Positions 46,998-55,285 of a stretch of 64,000 nt of DNA are shown here, one piece after another. The notes under the pieces are model-generated. The model ran no database searches, had not been told where the DNA came from, and saw nothing but the letters and a program-made list of their open reading frames with translations. The stretch is from positions 1 to 64,000 of the forward strand of contig CAKUVM010000001.1 of NCBI GenBank assembly GCA_934699135.1. The letters are read 5' to 3'. Origin of the DNA: an uncultured Bacteroidales bacterium (GTDB lineage Bacteria > Bacteroidota > Bacteroidia > Bacteroidales > Marinilabiliaceae). Numbering within the stretch: position 1 is the stretch's first letter; every line of letters begins with the position of its first letter. Both the position numbers and the translations under genes were made by a program.

Positions 46998-47014
46998 GAA
47001 AACAGACCTGCACA

Positions 47015-47443
47015 ATGATACTCAACGGTAAAGAGGAGATTTGCCACTACATCCCCCAACGGGAGCCTATCGTGATGGTGGACAAGCTGTATAGCTTCGA
47101 GCCCGACCGCAGCGAGACGGGCCTGACGGTGGACGGCGGCAGCATTTTTGTGGAGAATGGCAAACTTATGGACGGCGCGTTGATTGAGCACACAGCCCAA
47201 AGCGGAGCCCTGCACATTGGCTACGACCACGTCCTCCGCGGCCAGAAAGTGCCCATCGGCCTCATTGGCTCGATAAACAAATATCAGATCTCGCGCCTCC
47301 CCAAGGTGGGCGAAGACCTGCGCACAACCATCGTCATGGAGGCCCGCGCGGGAGACGTGAGCCTGATTGGCATAACCGTGAGGGTGGGCGACGAGGTGAT
47401 AGCCCAAGGCAAAATGAAGGTGGCCACTCCCGAAGAGGCATGA
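47015..47443 (+). CDS. 3-hydroxyacyl-ACP dehydratase (hotdog fold)
   Basis: A 142-residue FabZ/ApeP-like dehydratase. YIPQREPIVMVDKL is the family's substrate-entry segment, in which the FabZ His is replaced by Gln. The hotdog helix is ALIEHTAQSGALHIGYDHV, with a Glu-His pair, and KYQISRLPKVGEDLRTT follows. It should create the double bonds kept in the polyene. The only dehydratase in the cluster; the stop overlaps the thioesterase start (ATGA). Confidence 0.85.
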   Translation: MILNGKEEICHYIPQREPIVMVDKLYSFEPDRSETGLTVDGGSIFVENGKLMDGALIEHTAQSGALHIGYDHVLRGQKVPIGLIGSINKYQISRLPKVGEDLRTTIVMEARAGDVSLIGITVRVGDEVIAQGKMKVATPEEA

Positions 47444-47892
47444 TAACCAAGAGGATAAAGCTCCACGAGCCAGCGCTGACCGACAGGGTGGAACTCACCG
47501 TGCGGTTTAGCGAGGTGGACATGATGAAAGTGGCGTGGCACGGCAGCTACGTGGCCTACCTGGAAGACGGGCGCGAACACTTCGGCATAGCATATCCGGG
47601 CGTGGGCTACGCCGACTACTTCCGCACGGGCTACGTGGCTCCGGTGGTGAACATGAACATAGACTACCGCCAGAGCCTCAAATGCGGAGACAGAGCCATC
47701 GTGGAGACCCGATACATATATTCCGATGGGGCTAAGCTCATCTTTGAGTATGTCGTCTATCGGAAAGAGGATATGGAGATAATGGCCGTGGCGCAGACCA
47801 CGCAAGTCTTCATGACGGCCGACGGTGAGATGCAGTATACCGACCCCGACTTCTTCACGGAGTGGAAAAAGAGATGGCTTAACAAGCAATGA
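47440..47892 (+). CDS. Acyl-CoA/ACP thioesterase (4-hydroxybenzoyl-CoA thioesterase family)
   Basis: A 150-residue single hotdog protein. VRFSEVDMMKVAWHGSYVAYLEDGREHFG carries the 4HBT signature with the catalytic Asp equivalent and the WHGxYVxYLEDGRE segment. It fits the ApeK role of releasing or editing acyl-ACP intermediates. It is coupled on both sides by ATGA overlaps. Confidence 0.88.
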   Translation: MITKRIKLHEPALTDRVELTVRFSEVDMMKVAWHGSYVAYLEDGREHFGIAYPGVGYADYFRTGYVAPVVNMNIDYRQSLKCGDRAIVETRYIYSDGAKLIFEYVVYRKEDMEIMAVAQTTQVFMTADGEMQYTDPDFFTEWKKRWLNKQ

Positions 47893-49586
47893 AGATATTC
47901 ATCGGCCCACACATGAGCCTCATAAGCGGCTACGGCCCAGGCCTGGACGACGCCCTGACAGCCATGGGCGGGGGGCGTTCCGCCCTGCGGCCGCAGGTGT
48001 GGGACGGCAGCTATGAGCCCGTGGAATATTACGCCCAGAGGGTTGACGGCCCGCCCACGGCCGACGGCCTGTCCTGCCTCGAGGGTATGATGGCGGCCGC
48101 CCTGACGGACTGCGCCAGAGGTAACAAGCCCCGCGGAGGCCGACGGACGGGACTGATAATATCCACCACAAAAGGCAACATAAGCGAGGCCGGCGCGGAA
48201 CCGCCCGAGGCAGGCAGCCGCGTCTTCCTCCACGCCATGAGCCGCCGCGTGGCGCGAGCCGCAGGCTTGGAGGCGGAGCCGCTGATAATCTCAAACGCCT
48301 GCATATCTGGCGTGGCGGCAGTGGTGGTGGCCTCGCGCCTTATTCGCCACGGCGAGTATGACGACATCTTTGTGCTTGGGGCCGATGAGCTTAGCCGATT
48401 CGTGACGAGCGGGTTCTTGAGCTTCCGCTCCGTCAGCCGGCGCCCGTGCCTGCCCTTTGACCTGCGGCGCGACGGGCTGAGCCTTGGCGAAGCCGCAGGC
48501 TGCATCTTGCTGACCAACAATGCGGAATGCGGGGCCGAAGTGGCCATTGAGGGCGGCTCGCTGACCGACGACGCCAACCACATATCCGGCCCATCAAGGA
48601 CGGGCGAGCCTCTGTCCGTCGCCATGAGACGCGCCATGGGGCAAAGCGGGCGGGACGGCCACGGGCTGGCATTTGTCAACCCACACGGCACGGGCACCGC
48701 ATATAATGACGAGATGGAGGCAAAAGCCATAGGCCTGGCCGGGCTGGGCGGCGCGCCCGTCAACAGCCTGAAGACATATTTTGGCCACACGCTTGGCGCG
48801 TCGGGACTTATAGAGCTGATGGTGTGCGCCAAAGAGCTGACGGGCGGGAGGCTGCTGCCCACATTGGGCTACGACCAAGCGGGGGTGAGCGTCCCGCTGC
48901 GGGTGAGCGGGGAGGCGCAAGCCGTGACGGGAGACTACTGCCTCAAGACGGCATCGGGCTTCGGAGGCTGCAACGCCGCCGTGGTGGTGAGCAAGGTCGC
49001 GGCAGCCAAAGACGTGGAGCCGCAGAGCGGCGGAGAGTGGCGCACGGCGCGCAGCGTGGACATGTCCCGCGGCCAACTATTGGTGAACGGGCGAGCCGTG
49101 TTGCCCAACGCAGAACGGGACTTCGACACCCTGGCGCGAGAGGCGTATCACAAGCTGGAAGACCCGAACGTCAAGTTTTTCAAGATGGACGACCTGTGCA
49201 AAATGGGCTACATCGGGGCAGAGTATCTCTTGCGGGGCATAGACGCCGATGAGGACGCGCTCCGCGACGCATCCGTCTTGCTGGCCAACCGGTCAGCATC
49301 GCTAGACACAGACATCCAATACGTCCGCTCCATGGAGGCCAACGAGGCCAGCCCCGCAAAATTCGTCTACACACTCCCCAACATAGTGATAGGCGAAATG
49401 TGCATTCGCCACAAGATAATGGGCGAGACATTGTTCGTCATAACGCCACGTCGCGATATGGACGGCCTGAAGAAATTGGCGTCCGAGGCTCTGGACACCA
49501 GCCACTCCAAACTGCTCATTTGCGGTTGGTGCGAGAAATTGGCCGACGAGTATGAGCTGCACCTTGAACTGCTAACAAAAGACTGA
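47889..49586 (+). CDS. Beta-ketoacyl synthase with an extra C-terminal ketosynthase-like domain
   Basis: A 565-residue protein. Residues 1-375 are a complete ketosynthase: active Cys138 (ISNACISGVAAV), His266 (VNPHGTGTAYND), Lys295 and His300 (SLKTYFGHTLGASG). The first 90 residues are shorter and less regular than in FabF. Residues 385-565 form an additional domain that resembles the N-terminal half of another ketosynthase (PF13723-like): LANRSASLDTDIQYV, KFVYTLPNIVIGEMCIRHKIMGETLF. It has no full catalytic set. It probably replaces a separate chain-length-factor partner. The gene ends 1 bp before ACP 2. Condensation activity is very likely; the tail's function is inference. Confidence 0.85.
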   Translation: MKIFIGPHMSLISGYGPGLDDALTAMGGGRSALRPQVWDGSYEPVEYYAQRVDGPPTADGLSCLEGMMAAALTDCARGNKPRGGRRTGLIISTTKGNISEAGAEPPEAGSRVFLHAMSRRVARAAGLEAEPLIISNACISGVAAVVVASRLIRHGEYDDIFVLGADELSRFVTSGFLSFRSVSRRPCLPFDLRRDGLSLGEAAGCILLTNNAECGAEVAIEGGSLTDDANHISGPSRTGEPLSVAMRRAMGQSGRDGHGLAFVNPHGTGTAYNDEMEAKAIGLAGLGGAPVNSLKTYFGHTLGASGLIELMVCAKELTGGRLLPTLGYDQAGVSVPLRVSGEAQAVTGDYCLKTASGFGGCNAAVVVSKVAAAKDVEPQSGGEWRTARSVDMSRGQLLVNGRAVLPNAERDFDTLAREAYHKLEDPNVKFFKMDDLCKMGYIGAEYLLRGIDADEDALRDASVLLANRSASLDTDIQYVRSMEANEASPAKFVYTLPNIVIGEMCIRHKIMGETLFVITPRRDMDGLKKLASEALDTSHSKLLICGWCEKLADEYELHLELLTKD

Positions 49587-49587
49587 A

Positions 49588-49848
49588 ATGGAATCCACCC
49601 TTAAAGAGAGACTAAAGCGGCAAATAATTGACTCATTGAATCTTGAGGAAGTTGAGCCGTCGGATATAGAAGACTCGGCCCCGCTCTTTGGCGACGGCCT
49701 GGGACTAGACAGCATAGACGCCTTGGAGCTCATCCTGCTGCTTGAGCGCGAATATGGCATCCACTTGGCCACGGCTGCTGAGGCCAGGCCCATCTTCACG
49801 TCTGTCGACTCGATGGCCGAATATATTGAGCGTCACGCCAAGAAATAA
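49588..49848 (+). CDS. Acyl carrier protein 2 of the polyene cluster
   Basis: An 86-residue ACP with the modification serine in GLGLDSIDALELILLLER. It ends directly before the next ketosynthase (TAA immediately followed by ATG). Two distinct carriers are typical of aryl polyene clusters (ApeE and ApeF), one for starter loading and one for elongation; which is which cannot be told. Confidence 0.92.
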   Translation: MESTLKERLKRQIIDSLNLEEVEPSDIEDSAPLFGDGLGLDSIDALELILLLEREYGIHLATAAEARPIFTSVDSMAEYIERHAKK

Positions 49849-51024
49849 ATGGCAAGACGGGTGCGCATAGCCGGCATGGGGGTCGTGAGCCCCATAGGCG
49901 TAGGGGTTGATGAGACGCTCGCGTCGCTCATCGCAGGGCACGGCGGCATTGGCCTCCCGCGACACTGCGCCACGGCATTGGGAGTTCCCGTTGGCGAAGT
50001 GCGCCTGTCAAACAACGAGTTACGCACCTCCTTAGGCACACAGGCCCGCAGTCGCACCGCCCTTCTGGCATCGGCCGCCGCAAGCGAGGCCGCGGCCGAC
50101 GCCAACCTCACGAAGGCGGAACTGGCTCACGCCGCCATAATCTCCGCCACCACGGTGGGCGGAATGGACCAGACTCCGAAATTCTACAACGAGTTTATAA
50201 AAGACTCAAGCCTCGGCCGGCTCCGGTACATTGCCGAACACCCGTGCGCAAGCCATACCGACACGGTGGCGAAGGCTTTGGGCATTGGCGGCTGGCGAAC
50301 CACAATAAGCACGGCCTGCTCCAGCGGGGCCAACGCCATAATGACGGGGGCCCGAATGATCGAGTGCGGCATGGCGGACACCGTCATTGCCGGCGGAGCC
50401 GACTCGCTATGCGCCTTTACGCTAGGCGGCTTCAACGCCCTGAAGATTTTGAGCCGCGAGACCTGTCATCCGCTCAGCGCGGAGCGCGATGGCCTGAACC
50501 TTGGCGAAGGGGCCGCCTACCTGGTGCTTAAAGCGGATGACAACCCCGCGGGCCGCGGATGGATGGCCGGATGGCGCAACGCCAACGACGCTCACCACCA
50601 GACCGCCTTGAGCGACAACGGCCAAGGGGCGCAAGACGCAATGAGAGGCGCAATGGAGAAGGCGGGCATAGGCCCACAAGACGTGGGTTACATAAACCTT
50701 CACGGCACAGCCACGCCAAACAACGACCGCAGCGAGATTGCCGCCATAGAAGCCGTATGGGCCGGGCACGCGTTGCCGCGTTTCAGCTCCACTAAGGGCC
50801 TTACGGGGCATACGCTAGCCGCAGCGGGAGCCATTGAGGCCGTGATATGCCTCCTGGCACTGCATAACCAGACGGCGTGGCGAAACACGGGCCTGCTGAC
50901 ACCGATGAGCGCAGACGCGCCAATGCCAACCACGGAGAACGCACCATTTGACGCGCGATTCGCCCTGAGCAATTCGCTTGGGTTTGGCGGCAACTGCACA
51001 TCGCTTATATTCCAGAAAGCATGA
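49849..51024 (+). CDS. Beta-ketoacyl-ACP synthase (FabF-like)
   Basis: A 391-residue complete ketosynthase: start VRIAGMGVVSPIG; active Cys157 in ISTACSSGANAIM; His285 in NLHGTATPNND; Lys316 and His321 in SSTKGLTGHTLAAAG; closing SLGFGGNCTSLIF. Length and residues match FabF/ApeO or ApeR types. It is adjacent to ACP 2 and overlaps the half-ketosynthase gene (ATGA), which suggests the two form a complex. Confidence 0.93.
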   Translation: MARRVRIAGMGVVSPIGVGVDETLASLIAGHGGIGLPRHCATALGVPVGEVRLSNNELRTSLGTQARSRTALLASAAASEAAADANLTKAELAHAAIISATTVGGMDQTPKFYNEFIKDSSLGRLRYIAEHPCASHTDTVAKALGIGGWRTTISTACSSGANAIMTGARMIECGMADTVIAGGADSLCAFTLGGFNALKILSRETCHPLSAERDGLNLGEGAAYLVLKADDNPAGRGWMAGWRNANDAHHQTALSDNGQGAQDAMRGAMEKAGIGPQDVGYINLHGTATPNNDRSEIAAIEAVWAGHALPRFSSTKGLTGHTLAAAGAIEAVICLLALHNQTAWRNTGLLTPMSADAPMPTTENAPFDARFALSNSLGFGGNCTSLIFQKA

Positions 51025-51746
51025 CCTCTCCAAAGCTGCGCATAGCCTCCATCGCCACGTTTTCTGCCGACACTGACGTGAAGAGCCTCATACCAAACGC
51101 CGCGGCCCGACGGCGCATGAGCCGGCTGATAAAGATGGGCGTGGCCACAGGGCTTGAGTGCTTGGCTAAAGTCGGAGGGCTGACCCCAGACGCTGTGGAG
51201 ACAGCGACGGGTCTCGGTTTCTTGGCCGACTCGGAGAAATTGCTTGCACAAATGGCTACCGAGGGCGAGGGCATGATGGCCCCGACACCGTTCATGCAGT
51301 CAACGTTCAACACCATTGGCAGCCAACTAGCCATCATGACGGGCTGCAAGGGGCAAAACATGACATTTTCGCACATGTACTGCTCCTTTGGCGCGGCGCT
51401 GACAGACTCGACAATGTTGGCCGAGAGCGGCGAAGCCCACAACATCTTAGTGGTGGCGGCTGACGAGCTGACCCCCACTCTGGACAAGACGCTGACGCGC
51501 ATGGGATTGCGCAGGAGAGGCATAGAGCCGTCAGAAGGGGCCGTGGCCATGCTGCTCACGACAGACATTGCCACTCCCCGACTTGGCACTATTGAGGACG
51601 TGGAGACGACAAACACCACAACGCCCACAGAACCACAGGACTACAGATACCCCACCGCGGCGGCGGAACGCATGGCGCAAATGGTCTTGAACAAAGCGGG
51701 CGGCTTTTTTGAGGCCGCAGGTGTGCGATGCAAGCTCTCCTTCTGA
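51021..51746 (+). CDS. Half-length beta-ketoacyl synthase-like protein (chain-length-factor-like)
   Basis: A 241-residue protein that matches only the N-terminal half of a ketosynthase (PF13723 type): AARRRMSRLIKMGVATGLECLAKVG, ATGLGFLADSEKLL, MAPTPFMQSTFNTIGSQLAI. A Cys is present near the expected place (HMYCSFGAALTDS), but the C-terminal half with both His residues is absent, so it cannot condense on its own. Such proteins accompany ketosynthases in flexirubin and aryl polyene loci and may set chain length. It overlaps its neighbours on both sides. Confidence 0.85.
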   Translation: MTSPKLRIASIATFSADTDVKSLIPNAAARRRMSRLIKMGVATGLECLAKVGGLTPDAVETATGLGFLADSEKLLAQMATEGEGMMAPTPFMQSTFNTIGSQLAIMTGCKGQNMTFSHMYCSFGAALTDSTMLAESGEAHNILVVAADELTPTLDKTLTRMGLRRRGIEPSEGAVAMLLTTDIATPRLGTIEDVETTNTTTPTEPQDYRYPTAAAERMAQMVLNKAGGFFEAAGVRCKLSF

Positions 51747-52396
51747 CACTCGCCGTCATAGGCATCATTGCGATGGCCGTATGGATATATGGGGCGGCGC
51801 GCATAGGCAGCGGCATATTCATTAAAGCGCAGTGCCACACAAAAAGCGGAAGCGGCATTCTGCTCACATTTGACGACGGCCCGGACCCGCAGACAACGCC
51901 AAAAGTTTTGGACACGCTAGACAGACATGGGGCGAAAGCCATATTTTTCGTCGTCGGCGAGAAGGCCGAGAGCCACCCCGACCTGGTGCGAGAGATTATC
52001 CGCCGCGGCCACATTGTCGGCAACCACACAATGCGCCACTCTCCATATGCCAACTTCTTGGGTCGCAAGCACTTGGAAAGTGAGATACGGCAAGCCGACG
52101 CGGCCATTGAGCATGCTTGCGGCATCCGGCCTCGGCTGTTTCGCCCGCCCTTGGGCATCAGCACTCATTTTATGGCCACGGCGTTAAGCCACACTGGTCA
52201 CAGCGCAGTAGGGTGGAGCATCCGCTCGTTCGACACGCGCAATGAGCCTCGCCAGCACGTCCTGCGACGGATCTTGCGCCAACTTCGCCCTGGGGCCATC
52301 ATCCTGCTGCATGACCGGAAAGAGGGGGCTGAATGGTTGGCGGACGAGGTGCTAAAAGCTATGGAAGAGAGAGGTTGGAAAGCCGAGAAAATATGA
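51728..52396 (+). CDS. Membrane-anchored polysaccharide deacetylase (NodB domain)
   Basis: A 222-residue protein with an N-terminal membrane anchor (LLLTLAVIGIIAMAVWIYG) and a NodB domain: LLTFDDGPDPQTTP (metal Asp), GNHTMRHS (metal His pair), FRPPLG and a closing IILLHDRKEGAEW. All catalytic residues of CE4 deacetylases are there. Overlap of 19 bp with the half-ketosynthase gene places it in the cluster, where it may process a sugar-linked head group; that substrate is inference. It is the last gene before a convergent terminator. Confidence 0.9.
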   Translation: MQALLLTLAVIGIIAMAVWIYGAARIGSGIFIKAQCHTKSGSGILLTFDDGPDPQTTPKVLDTLDRHGAKAIFFVVGEKAESHPDLVREIIRRGHIVGNHTMRHSPYANFLGRKHLESEIRQADAAIEHACGIRPRLFRPPLGISTHFMATALSHTGHSAVGWSIRSFDTRNEPRQHVLRRILRQLRPGAIILLHDRKEGAEWLADEVLKAMEERGWKAEKI

Positions 52397-52488
52397 GGTT
52401 CGGCAACTTCGGCCATACGTGCGCTTTAAGCGCGATTTTGGAGTTTGGGAGGAAGCACCATTCGGCTCACATCATGAGAAAACAGAAA

Positions 52489-52529
52489 CGCCCACCCGCG
52501 AAGCCTCGCGGATGGACGCCATATTTTTT
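52489..52529. terminator. Probable terminator after the polyene cluster
   Basis: A 6-bp perfect core stem CCGCGA/TCGCGG (52496-52511), partly extendable, followed by CATATTTTTTCG on the + strand. It lies between convergent genes. Confidence 0.45.
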
Positions 52530-52539
52530 CGCTTTTTGC

Positions 52540-53202
52540 CTAAGCCATAGGTTTCAGGTCGGGAGTGCGGGAAGAGAGCGACTGCTGCCACAAGGCATAA
52601 ATGTCATGGGAAGCATTGCGGGCGTTGCCCTCTGTCATGACGAGCTTACTCCTGCGCGCCACGATGACGCTCACCGGACTTTCCCCATCAGCGGCCGAGA
52701 TGGCGAAATCGACCCCGGAATCTTCAATGGAGGTCATATCCATATCATCGGCCGACGTGTCAACAATCAGGCCGCGACCATTGCGATGAGCCAAGCGCGC
52801 CAAGGCCTTGACCGTCTGAGTGTCGCACTGCGAGGAGCAGAGGATGTGGGAGATGCAAGGGTTGACCTTCATAAGCGTCTCCGTCGCGGCAATGATGTCG
52901 GCCGAGGAGGCGTCGATGGCGGACACCCTTATGCGCAGCTCCGCACAGATGGCCCTCCACAAGGCGCAATGCTCATCGCCACCCACAACAAGGAGCTCAC
53001 CCTCCATCGGCACGGCCGAGGAAATGATGGAACGAGTGAGGTCGGCATGGTTGAGAGCCACGCAAAGACCCTCGTAGCCAGAAAGATAGAAACGATCCAT
53101 AAAGCTCTTGTCGGATGCGAGAACCGACATGACGTTCATAGCCGGCATTGCCGCAAGGGCCTCGGTGTTACCCCTGAGCTGGTCAAATGACATTGCTTTC
53201 AT
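52540..53202 (-). CDS. Short class V aminotransferase-like protein without the PLP lysine
   Basis: A 220-residue protein that resembles the large domain of PhnW-type (2-aminoethylphosphonate-pyruvate) class V aminotransferases: SSAVPMEGELLVVGGDEH, an AATETLMKVNPCISHI stretch, RNGRGLIVDTSADDMD (the aspartate that contacts PLP) and VDFAISAADGESPVSVIVARRSKL. In active enzymes the last stretch reads like SSNKCLQG...VIARR; here the lysine position is occupied by Gly/Glu, and the whole C-terminal small domain is missing. It is about 60% of normal length, so probably not a transaminase. The start MKAMSFDQL is preferred over one 33 codons upstream. It lies convergent to the polyene cluster and directly beside the comM remnant. 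It may be a degraded gene or a repurposed binding protein. Confidence 0.6.
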   Translation of the reverse strand: MKAMSFDQLRGNTEALAAMPAMNVMSVLASDKSFMDRFYLSGYEGLCVALNHADLTRSIISSAVPMEGELLVVGGDEHCALWRAICAELRIRVSAIDASSADIIAATETLMKVNPCISHILCSSQCDTQTVKALARLAHRNGRGLIVDTSADDMDMTSIEDSGVDFAISAADGESPVSVIVARRSKLVMTEGNARNASHDIYALWQQSLSSRTPDLKPMA

Positions 53203-53336
53203 GGCGATATGGTGTTGAGTTTTCTTTTTTCCCGTGAGCGGGACTCTTCTTGTCCCTCCACGCACATAAGACAACTCAACGGTGCGGAACACGTAGGCCA
53301 ACGCGAACTTTTTTCCTCCTCCGCCACTTTTTTCGG

Positions 53337-53414
53337 CTCACCTCCCCCAAGTCTCTCGATCTAGCGAGCGGTGTTGTATGGCCTCGGCCACGTGCATGGC
53401 CAGCACGGCGTCGC
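53337..53414 (-). pseudogene. Duplicated 3' end of comM (remnant)
   Basis: 78 bp about 90% identical to 57921-57998, the 3' end of the intact comM gene. It encodes DAVLAMHVAEAIQHRSL and DRETWGR followed by the same TGA stop. Only two residues differ (Lys to Met, Tyr to His); most other changes are silent. It begins one base after the ThDP-enzyme stop. It marks the left border of the inserted segment, as the displaced or imported gene end. Confidence 0.85.
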
Positions 53415-53415
53415 G

Positions 53416-55173
53416 CTATTTCCCCAGCGCTTTTTTAATGAGACCTACTCCAGCACGTCCCGCAATGTCTTTAACTACATCTTTTACAACTCCTTTAATC
53501 TTTTCCTTGGGGTCAACACGCAAGTTCAAAACTTTTTCCAACGCAGCACTTTCACTCTCAGTCTCTGTAAACACTTCGAAGAGAACTGGCTTGTCGCCTA
53601 TCTTAGGGTCGAGGAACCTATCCACAACAGATAAAAACTCGTCCTTATTGCTAGCGGAGAGGTACTCGTAGCCCAAGTCTGAAGCGTAATCTTTAATTAG
53701 CCTGCTAGACTTGTTGCCATAATGCCCAGCCGCTGCAACATATTTATCTGCTTCCTCTCCCAAGAAATAACACGGGTGACCGTAGTTGCGGAATTCATTA
53801 CCTTTACCATTATTTATAAGCAGAATGCGCACATTGGGACCAACATGGCGATTGCCAACAACATTCATATCATAGAAGAACGCCAGATCGCCGAACACGC
53901 CAAAAAACAACTTGTCTTGACGAGCTAACGATGCTCCAATCATAGTTGAGATACATCCGTCTATCCCGAAACCGCCCACATTGCATTTAGCGAAGACCCC
54001 TTTGGGCAGCTTAAAGAAATTCCAAGATCTCAAGCTATGCAAGATTCCCAAATGTAGTTCACTGCTTGAGGGCAGCTTATCCGCCATATTCTTAGCGATC
54101 CAGATGTTACTGAACGGCAACTCTGGAAGACTTTTGCTTATGTCATAAATCTCCTTGCTCAAACTATCCCTATACCCAGTCTTGCTTGCACCATCCTCCG
54201 CATAATGCTTAAAGAACTCAATTTCCGGCATCATGAAGACACGGCGCAACGTGCCAAACGTATCTCGCAGGGCACCATCGGGACTTACGCGCCACGAATG
54301 ACTGGCTTTAACGCAGCATTGGTCCCCTGACACCTCACCAATATGGATGCACAGGTTTGCGTAGCTCAGAGGCGAATGCCATTGTCTCTGTCCAAAAACC
54401 AATTGACCATGAATCTCGTAGTCACCCCGATACCCGCTGGTATGGTCACAACAAACAACAGCATCGTATGTCGCACAGAAAGCATCAACAGCCTTTGTCA
54501 ATTCGTCAGAGAAGTTAGTATGAGCACCGACGCGTACCACAATCTTGCCGTTTCGCGGAATTTCTGGCCATTTATTATCAAAGGCCGTATGACGGTAAAT
54601 TGCATTTACTTGAGGAATCTCACTCACGCTAAAGTCGTGGGAATAGCTTGTGTACATATTGATATGTGAAGGGCCTCCGCCATTCAACCACAATGCTAGA
54701 ATTGCCTTATTAGCCTCGACCTCACAATAGCGCTCATCGGCTTTATCTTTAACCATCGGGATAGTCACACTCTCGACAGCAATATCGTTCGGCAAGTTGC
54801 GACGATCTATTTGCTGATCAATCAAATTGCCAAGCATATGGTTGCCACGAGTCGACGTTATCGCCAAGACTGGCAATTTGCGGTAAAAAGCCTCAGTAAG
54901 ACCAGGCATATAATTGCGGGACGCAGTCGCTCCTGTACAGCTAATGGCCACAGGCTCTCCTGTCTCCGCCGCCATCCCGCAAGCGAGGTAAGCTGCACTA
55001 CGCTCGTCAACAGAAGACCAGATCTGAAACCAAGGGTCATTCTCTATGCTCACCACAAAGGTCATATTTGTTGTTCCGGGAGACGCGATAACACGATGAA
55101 TGCCGTGAGCCTTCAACAGGGCAATCACTATCTGGACGTTGCGCTCATTAGTATACAAGAACTTGGATTTCAT
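53416..55173 (-). CDS. Thiamine-diphosphate-dependent enzyme, MenD-like
   Basis: A 585-residue ThDP enzyme. The N-terminal Pyr domain has HGIHRVIASPGTTNMTFV, SVDERSAAYLACGMAAETGEPVAISCTGATASRNYMPGLTEAFY, closely following the MenD pattern (PGSRS..., DERSAAF, CTSGTA). The C-terminal PP domain carries FGDLAFFYDMN and LLINNGKGNEF (GD-x-N-N ThDP/Mg site). The middle domain differs strongly from MenD, and no other menaquinone gene is near. Members of this subgroup occur in capsule and O-antigen loci, where they may make branched or decarboxylated sugar-acid precursors. The substrate is unknown. An extra helical tail of about 40 residues (KEKIKGVVKDVVKDIAG) closes the protein. Confidence 0.85.
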   Translation of the reverse strand: MKSKFLYTNERNVQIVIALLKAHGIHRVIASPGTTNMTFVVSIENDPWFQIWSSVDERSAAYLACGMAAETGEPVAISCTGATASRNYMPGLTEAFYRKLPVLAITSTRGNHMLGNLIDQQIDRRNLPNDIAVESVTIPMVKDKADERYCEVEANKAILALWLNGGGPSHINMYTSYSHDFSVSEIPQVNAIYRHTAFDNKWPEIPRNGKIVVRVGAHTNFSDELTKAVDAFCATYDAVVCCDHTSGYRGDYEIHGQLVFGQRQWHSPLSYANLCIHIGEVSGDQCCVKASHSWRVSPDGALRDTFGTLRRVFMMPEIEFFKHYAEDGASKTGYRDSLSKEIYDISKSLPELPFSNIWIAKNMADKLPSSSELHLGILHSLRSWNFFKLPKGVFAKCNVGGFGIDGCISTMIGASLARQDKLFFGVFGDLAFFYDMNVVGNRHVGPNVRILLINNGKGNEFRNYGHPCYFLGEEADKYVAAAGHYGNKSSRLIKDYASDLGYEYLSASNKDEFLSVVDRFLDPKIGDKPVLFEVFTETESESAALEKVLNLRVDPKEKIKGVVKDVVKDIAGRAGVGLIKKALGK

Positions 55174-55285
55174 TGCTTTAAAGAAATATAACTCTTAAAA
55201 CCACTAAATCGGAAAGCTTCAACTTTGGCAGGCAACAGCATAGCCAGAAAATTTTTGGGCTATGAGTTAGTCTTGCCAACGCCTG

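Larger units (their letters stand above)
43534..52396 (+). other. Aryl polyene/flexirubin-type biosynthetic gene cluster
   Basis: Eleven co-directional genes, mostly overlapping or within 50 bp: ammonia-lyase, ketoreductase, ACP, LpxL-like acyltransferase, dehydratase, thioesterase, ketosynthase with extra domain, ACP, ketosynthase, half ketosynthase, polysaccharide deacetylase. This set is the core of aryl polyene clusters, which assemble an aromatic head plus a conjugated polyene chain by type II synthase chemistry and anchor it in the outer membrane. Flanks on both sides are unrelated, so the locus is seen whole. Missing nearby: an acyl-CoA/ACP ligase, DarA/DarB (so no dialkylresorcinol half is expected), an MMPL exporter, LolA-like carriers and a methyltransferase. 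Confidence 0.85.
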
